Part shown: one piece after another, positions 59,462 to 64,000 of the stretch
Layout of the letters: each line of letters starts with the position of its first letter
How positions within the stretch are numbered: the stretch's first letter is position 1
DNA from: Bacillota bacterium
GTDB taxonomy: Bacteria > Bacillota > Bacilli > Paenibacillales > Paenibacillaceae
Reading direction: 5' to 3'
Assembly: GCA_023433615.1 (NCBI GenBank)
Contig: JAEZCJ010000069.1
Span: forward strand, 1-64,000
Length of the DNA: 64,000 nt
Made by a program: the position numbers and the translations under genes
The notes under the pieces: model-generated
Told to the model about the DNA's origin: nothing
The model's input: the letters and a program-made list of their open reading frames with translations, nothing else
The model's database searches: none

Positions 59462-60157
59462 ATGAACAAGCGCATCAACATATTGGTCGTCGAAGATGAT
59501 CATGAAATCAATCAGCTCTTATGCGAAATCATAACGAACAGCGGCTATACCCCGCAGCCGGCCTATTCCGGTACTGAAGCGCTGCTGTATCTAGGGATGG
59601 AGCGGGAATGGAGCATGGTGCTGCTCGATCTGATGCTTCCCGGGCTTAGCGGCGAAGCGATCCTGCAGCAGCTGGGACCGGATCGTACCCTTCCTGTCCT
59701 AATAATCTCTGCCACAGGGGATCAGCACACGAAGGTATCCGTGCTGCGCATGGGAGCAGACGACTACATCACGAAGCCCTTCGACGTGGAAGAGGTGTCT
59801 GCAAGGATCGACATTCATCTCGGCCGCTATCGACGTGCCGCGGCGCCTGAGCCGATTCGCCAACTGGCGCACAAGGATATTCAACTGGATCTCGATACGA
59901 AGCTGGTGTCGGTTAACGGCGCCGACGTGACCTTGACAGCACGGGAATTCGCTGTGCTGGAGCTCCTTATGTCGCACCCGAAGAAAGTCTATACGAAGCA
60001 GAATCTGTTTGAAGCGGCGTGGGGAGAGGCCTATATAGGGGACGACAACACGATTACGGTACATATGAGCAACTTGCGGCGCAAGCTGGCGCAGGCGAAT
60101 CCGAATGCCGACTATATCGAGACGATCTGGGGCATGGGCTATCGGATGAAGGGTTGA
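59462..60157 (+). CDS. OmpR family response regulator (orphan)
   Basis: 231 aa. The receiver domain (1-120) has VVEDDHEIN, phospho-Asp in VLLDLMLPG, IISATGD and Lys in TKPFD. The winged helix (about 135-230) ends YIETIWGMGYRMKG. The ATG at 59462 is 8 nt after CGGAG, while GTG at 59444 has no site. No histidine kinase gene is adjacent. It precedes a serine hydrolase plus ABC transporter operon, with four phased half-sites in the gap, so autonomous control of that operon is likely. Confidence 0.9.
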   Translation: MNKRINILVVEDDHEINQLLCEIITNSGYTPQPAYSGTEALLYLGMEREWSMVLLDLMLPGLSGEAILQQLGPDRTLPVLIISATGDQHTKVSVLRMGADDYITKPFDVEEVSARIDIHLGRYRRAAAPEPIRQLAHKDIQLDLDTKLVSVNGADVTLTAREFAVLELLMSHPKKVYTKQNLFEAAWGEAYIGDDNTITVHMSNLRRKLAQANPNADYIETIWGMGYRMKG

Positions 60158-60158
60158 A

Positions 60159-60198
60159 TTAATCATTTCTTAAGGTTTCGGTTAATCTTCTATTAGGA
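60159..60198 (+). promoter_or_regulatory. Four phased TTAA-type half-sites (OmpR/PhoB-family box)
   Basis: TTAATC (60159), TTAAGG (60170), TTAATC (60182) and TTAGGA (60193) start 11, 12 and 11 bp apart, i.e. one helical turn each. This is the format of PhoP-like boxes. The last two cover the -35 zone of the promoter below. Confidence 0.6.
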
Positions 60199-60207
60199 TC
60201 TCCTGTT

Positions 60208-60213
60208 TAGAAT
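60208..60213 (+). promoter_or_regulatory. -10 element of the serine hydrolase-ABC operon
   Basis: TAGAAT at 60208-60213, 10 bp after the last half-site. There is no -35 hexamer at 17 bp, typical of activator-dependent promoters. Confidence 0.5.
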
Positions 60214-60245
60214 GAATGACATCAGATCAGATAGGAGAGTGCAAG

Positions 60246-61691
60246 ATGAGACTGAGACAATACCTGCTTGCAGTGCTAGCGCTCCTGACGCCGCTCTTGT
60301 ATCTTCCGCATTCGGCCCATGCCGCGCCGATGCTCGACAAGGACGCGGTTGACGAATATGTAGAACGTTATCTGGAGCGGAACGGGCTGCCTGGCGCAGC
60401 GATTGCCATCGTGAAGGATGGCGAGATCATCCATGCGCAAGGCTACGGGCATGATGCCGAAGGGAATCCGATAACGGAACGTTCGCTGATGCGAATCGGC
60501 TCGGTGTCTAAGTCGTTCACAGCCTTCGCCGTGCTGCGGCTCGCGGACGAAGGGGCAATCCAGCTGGACGACTCGATCGCGCGACATATGCCCGATCTGA
60601 AGATGGACGATGCTCGATGGGGGCAAGTCACGATCCGCCATCTGCTCAGCCACACCTCGGGCATGCCGAATCCGACCATTGTGCCCCCGGCTAACAACGC
60701 GCAGGAAGGCGTCAACCGTCTGCAGCCTTGGCGTCTCCAATCCGATCCGGGAGAGAGGCATGCTTATAGCAATGCGAATTACTGGCTATTGGCGCGGTTG
60801 GTGGAGAAGGTAAGCGGCATGACGTTCGCTGAGTATCTCGACGCCAAGGTATTCGCTCCGCTTGGCATGGACGACTCCCGCTCGCCTGTGAACGCCGGCG
60901 ATAGGGTGCCCGGGCTGCCTCGCGGACATGTCACCGCCTACGGAACTGCCATTCCGATCTCGGAGATGGAGCAAATGTTCAGCGGTGCAGGCGGCATCGT
61001 GTCAACGGCAGCGGATATGGGACAGTGGCTCGCGATGCATACCAACAACGGATTAAGCGCATCGGGAGAACGCGTGCTGTCCGAATCCTACTTGCTGGAT
61101 TCTTATTCCCCGCAGCCGGGCAGCGAGCGTTACGGACTAGGCTGGTCGCTTAGCGGCTCGAATGTGACGCCGCCGCGTATCCAGCATAGCGGAGCGTTAT
61201 CGAGCTATCAGGCGCAGCACAGCATCATACCCAGCTCCGGCTATGCCGTCGCGGTCATGCTGAATAGCTTCACGACGACATTCGAGCACGCGTACGAGAT
61301 AAGCGACGGCATAATACGGCTGACCGAGGGACACGTACCTGCGGCGAAGACGCCCGCTGCTACCGTTATCGACCTATCGCTGGGCGCGCTGACCTTGCTC
61401 TACGCAGGCTTGGGAATCCGGGGAATGCTGCGCAGTAAGGCATGGTCCGCTCGACGCCGAGGCCATACCGCCTTGCGTTACTATGCGCGGTTAATCCCGC
61501 AGCTGATTCCGATTGTTGGGATCGGATGGCTCATGCTCATCGTTCCGCAATTGCGGAATAACAGCTCGACGACGCTGGATGTTTTCCGCTTATGGCCGGC
61601 CATGGCAATCCTGCTATCCGTCATCTTCCTATGCGCCGTACTCCTGACGGCAGCAAGAATTCGCGATCGGATTAGAGGGGGCAGAGCCTAG
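60246..61691 (+). CDS. Beta-lactamase family serine hydrolase with C-terminal membrane helices
   Basis: 481 aa. A signal peptide (about 1-25) and a class C beta-lactamase/DD-peptidase domain (about 30-370) with S86-V-S-K89, YSNANY (Y-x-N) and HSGAL (H-x-G). The C-terminal 110 residues hold about three transmembrane helices, unlike classical secreted enzymes. Such proteins are often lipolytic or peptide hydrolases. AGGAG precedes the ATG at 60246. The stop overlaps the start of the ABC ATPase gene, so all three genes form an operon. Confidence 0.88.
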   Translation: MRLRQYLLAVLALLTPLLYLPHSAHAAPMLDKDAVDEYVERYLERNGLPGAAIAIVKDGEIIHAQGYGHDAEGNPITERSLMRIGSVSKSFTAFAVLRLADEGAIQLDDSIARHMPDLKMDDARWGQVTIRHLLSHTSGMPNPTIVPPANNAQEGVNRLQPWRLQSDPGERHAYSNANYWLLARLVEKVSGMTFAEYLDAKVFAPLGMDDSRSPVNAGDRVPGLPRGHVTAYGTAIPISEMEQMFSGAGGIVSTAADMGQWLAMHTNNGLSASGERVLSESYLLDSYSPQPGSERYGLGWSLSGSNVTPPRIQHSGALSSYQAQHSIIPSSGYAVAVMLNSFTTTFEHAYEISDGIIRLTEGHVPAAKTPAATVIDLSLGALTLLYAGLGIRGMLRSKAWSARRRGHTALRYYARLIPQLIPIVGIGWLMLIVPQLRNNSSTTLDVFRLWPAMAILLSVIFLCAVLLTAARIRDRIRGGRA

Positions 61692-62614
61692 TGGCAGCGT
61701 CTGTTCTGACAACCGTCGATCTTACGAAGAAGTACAACGCACAGGTCGCCCTGGATCATGTGAACATGGCGGTGGAGCAGGGAGACATCTACGGCTTCAT
61801 CGGGCAGAACGGCGCGGGGAAGAGCACGCTGCTGCGCGTCGTGACTGCATTGGCCCGACCTACGAGCGGGACCGTCAGCTTGTTCGGGGAAAGCAGCGAG
61901 GCGGGGCTGACCGAGAGCCGTAAACGCATAGGAGCAATCATCGAAAGCCCGACGCTCTATCCCGATATGACGGCAAGGGATAATCTTGAGGTCTATCGGC
62001 TGCTGCGCGGCATTCCGGGCAAGGACTGCATCTCGAAGGCGCTTGCCCTCGTCGGACTGCAGGATACGGGAAAGAAGAAGGCAAGGAACTTCTCCCTCGG
62101 CATGAAGCAGCGCCTGGGATTGGCCATTGCGCTCTTGGGCGACCCGGAGCTGCTCATCCTCGACGAGCCGACGAACGGTCTTGATCCAGGAGGCATCGTG
62201 GAGCTCAGGGAGCTCGTCAAGAAGCTGAATCGCGAGCTGGGCCTGACGATTCTGATCTCCAGCCATATCTTGAGCGAGCTTCATCAGATGGCAACGAAGT
62301 ACGGCATTATCCATAGAGGCAGATTGCTCGAGCAGATCACCCACGAACAATTAAGCGATAAGTGCAAGCAGCATATTCGGATCCGGGTCGATGATCCGAG
62401 CCGAGCCGCTACGGTGATCGAGACGGAGCTGGGCACGCGGGACTATGAAGTGCTGCAGGACGGCACGATCAAGCTGTATAGCGTCTATGAAGATGTCAGA
62501 CTGGTGTCTGCGGCGCTCACGAATAGCGGCTTGATCATTGAATATTTTGCGCCTGGCGGGGATGACTTGGAGAGCTATTTCACGAGACGGATCGGAGGGA
62601 GCGGACATGAATAA
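61691..62614 (+). CDS. ABC transporter ATP-binding protein (bacitracin/lantibiotic-type exporter)
   Basis: 307 aa. Walker A GQNGAGKST, Q-loop, signature FSLGMKQRLG, Walker B LLILDEPTNGLDP and H-loop ISSHILSEL, plus a C-terminal extension. It resembles BcrA/lantibiotic-protection ATPases (LanF type). GTG start overlapping the previous stop (TAGTG), and GAGGGGGCAGAG upstream. It works with the permease encoded next. Confidence 0.9.
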   Translation: MAASVLTTVDLTKKYNAQVALDHVNMAVEQGDIYGFIGQNGAGKSTLLRVVTALARPTSGTVSLFGESSEAGLTESRKRIGAIIESPTLYPDMTARDNLEVYRLLRGIPGKDCISKALALVGLQDTGKKKARNFSLGMKQRLGLAIALLGDPELLILDEPTNGLDPGGIVELRELVKKLNRELGLTILISSHILSELHQMATKYGIIHRGRLLEQITHEQLSDKCKQHIRIRVDDPSRAATVIETELGTRDYEVLQDGTIKLYSVYEDVRLVSAALTNSGLIIEYFAPGGDDLESYFTRRIGGSGHE

Positions 62615-63371
62615 TTTATTGCGCGCGGAGTTGTTCAAGCTCGGCAGGAATAGAGTATTCTGGACATTGACCGTTGTTGTGACGGTCGCGTTCGCCCTGC
62701 TGCACTATCTCATCGCCGTCGGATGGTGGCGGATGGATAATAGGTTTGCGGAAGCGGGGCTGGAGCTGTTCGCCTCCCTTGCGCTTGCTACAGCCCCGTT
62801 CTACTTCATGCAGTTTCTGAGTACGCTTGCCGGATATTTTGTAGGGAACGAATTTTCGATAGGGGTCGTCAAGAACATCGTCATGAGCGGGAACCGCAGA
62901 AGTCATATTTTCCTCGCGAAGTTCATCGTATTGGCACTCGGCTCCGTGCTGCTGGTTGTCGTATGTCCGCTGGTTGTCATCATAGGCGGGAAGCTATTGT
63001 TCGGATTGGGCGGGATGACGGATCCGTCGGCACTAGGCTACTTGGCAAGAGCGGTGGGCTTGTTTCTTGTCCATCTGCTGGCCGTCGTTGCCTTGTTGAT
63101 GCTGGTCGCGCTCCTGGCGGAGGATAGCGGGAAAACCATCATTATTTCAGTCGCCATTGCCGTCATCATATCCGTAGCCGAACTGCTTCGACCGCTGCCG
63201 GGGATGATGGAAGCCTTGTATCGGTATTCGATCTTTCATCATCTGGTCGATGCCTTCCGAGTCGAAATGGCGTATACGGACGCGATTCAATCGGTGTCGA
63301 TCGGACTTGGCACGCTTCTCATGCTGGGGTTATGCGGGAATCTCGTCTTCAGGTGGAAGGAGATGAAATAG
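62607..63371 (+). CDS. ABC transporter permease (ABC-2/LanG-like)
   Basis: 254 aa with six transmembrane segments: the N-terminal FWTLTVVVTVAFALLHYLIAV, a paired FYFMQFLSTLAGYF and several later ones. ELFKLGRNRVFW at the start is typical for ABC-2 permeases of the bacitracin/lantibiotic immunity class. The ATG at 62607 overlaps the end of the ATPase gene by 8 bp, with GGAGGGAGC upstream. Confidence 0.87.
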   Translation: MNNLLRAELFKLGRNRVFWTLTVVVTVAFALLHYLIAVGWWRMDNRFAEAGLELFASLALATAPFYFMQFLSTLAGYFVGNEFSIGVVKNIVMSGNRRSHIFLAKFIVLALGSVLLVVVCPLVVIIGGKLLFGLGGMTDPSALGYLARAVGLFLVHLLAVVALLMLVALLAEDSGKTIIISVAIAVIISVAELLRPLPGMMEALYRYSIFHHLVDAFRVEMAYTDAIQSVSIGLGTLLMLGLCGNLVFRWKEMK

Positions 63372-63465
63372 CAGCAGGAGATTGTAACCGAAGTCGTGAG
63401 GGTGGTACGATGTAGCATATAAGGTGCCGTAAGCTAGAATCCCTCCAACAAGGTGGAATAATGAG

Positions 63466-64000
63466 ATGAAGATTATAGTATTTGGCGCAACGGGCGGCGT
63501 AGGCCAAGCCGTCGTGAGGCAGGCCGCAGAGAATGGCTTCGAGGTTACGGCGTTCGTAAGGACGCGATCGAAGCTGGAGACGACGGGTCCCCATGTGAAG
63601 GTGATTCAGGGCGATGCACGCAATCAAGCGGAAGTGTCGGCAGCGATTGCCGGCCATGATGCTGTCGTGTCATGCTTAGGCTCTACGCAAGGGTTGAAGC
63701 AATCGACGGAGCTTCAAGCGATGGCGCAATGCATCGTGACGGGCATGAAGGCCCATCACGTAGAGCGAATCGTCTACACCGCGTCTGCCGGCATTTATCA
63801 AGAATTGCCGGGCATAAGCGGAAAGCTGATCATGCGCATGCTGAAGAATGTGCTTACGGATCATCGGGCAGCGGTTGACGATATCGCAGCACAGGGACTG
63901 AACTATACCATCGTTAGACCGCTTGGCTTAACCAATCGTCCCTTAACGGGATCGTATAGAGAATCGGCGGAGGGCGTACCTGCGAAGTCAAGGTCCATCC
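63466..64000 (+). CDS. NAD(P)-binding SDR-like protein, partial (runs off the right edge)
   Basis: At least 178 residues are present and the frame is still open at the window end. It begins MKIIVFGATGGVGQAVV (nucleotide-binding G-A-T-G-G-x-G), then VTAFVRTRSKL, VIQGDARN, AVVSCLGST and NYTIVRPLGLTN. This is the NAD(P)H-binding atypical SDR (a5/NmrA-like) group, often acting as quinone or flavin reductases. AAGGTGGA precedes the ATG. It lies 95 bp after the ABC permease. Confidence 0.85.
   Translation, partial: MKIIVFGATGGVGQAVVRQAAENGFEVTAFVRTRSKLETTGPHVKVIQGDARNQAEVSAAIAGHDAVVSCLGSTQGLKQSTELQAMAQCIVTGMKAHHVERIVYTASAGIYQELPGISGKLIMRMLKNVLTDHRAAVDDIAAQGLNYTIVRPLGLTNRPLTGSYRESAEGVPAKSRSI

Noticed and set aside
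1..64000. CRISPR arrays, tRNA or rRNA genes, prophage, replication origin
   Set aside because: No regularly spaced repeats, cloverleaf sequences, phage structural genes or DnaA-box clusters were seen. Although the gene order is typical of the origin region, oriC itself is outside the window.

Overview
The window looks like a chromosomal segment of a GC-rich member of the Paenibacillaceae (Paenibacillus/Cohnella type). The main reason is the block from about 5.8 to 23.4 kb. It carries yybS-gdpP-rplI-dnaB-purA, then an M23 peptidase, walR-walK-walH-walI-walJ, htrA, a CxxH/CxxC mini-protein and rlmH, almost all on the + strand. This is the conserved arrangement of Bacillota near the replication origin. 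Strong AGGAGG-type ribosome sites and many GTG/TTG starts fit the same group.

Layout. 0-0.12 kb: 3' end of a group II intron running in from the left. 0.2-5.7 kb: sugar-phosphate isomerase-like protein, small proteins, an LCP cell-wall ligase, a CBS protein and a secreted amidohydrolase whose metal site looks degenerate. 5.8-23.4 kb: the core block described above. purA has a PurR-type operator that doubles as the terminator of the gene upstream. 23.4-31 kb: a visibly AT-richer, mostly minus-strand accessory segment that begins directly at the 3' end of rlmH. It holds a regulator with an inverted LacI-like/LuxR-like architecture, a CUT1-type ABC importer, an amidohydrolase, a Rieske protein, a DsbA/FrnE-like gene remnant and a phosphotransferase.

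31-45.7 kb: a mosaic of single genes. These are an AraC-GyrI regulator, an SDR, a secreted stalk-domain protein, an acyltransferase-like protein, an unusual sigma factor-DUF1835 fusion, a divergent HxlR/RidA pair, a membrane protein whose promoter lies between two identical-format operators, an AAA+ ATPase with a membrane-anchored TPR partner, a tRNA-dihydrouridine synthase, and a HAD/FGE-like/flavin-reductase-like/monooxygenase-like group. 45.8-51.8 kb: a BMP-type nucleoside-family ABC importer followed by a cupin and a cysteine hydrolase. This is a probable uptake-plus-hydrolysis operon.

52-58.4 kb: a VOC-ECF sigma-DinB-VOC cluster, an AraC-GyrI plus amidase pair, an alpha/alpha-toroid protein and a PhnB-like VOC protein. 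58.5-64 kb: a WYL regulator and an orphan OmpR-type response regulator. The latter is followed by four phased TTAA half-sites ahead of a serine hydrolase plus ABC transporter operon. A partial NAD(P)-binding protein runs off the right edge. No tRNA, rRNA, CRISPR array or prophage was seen.
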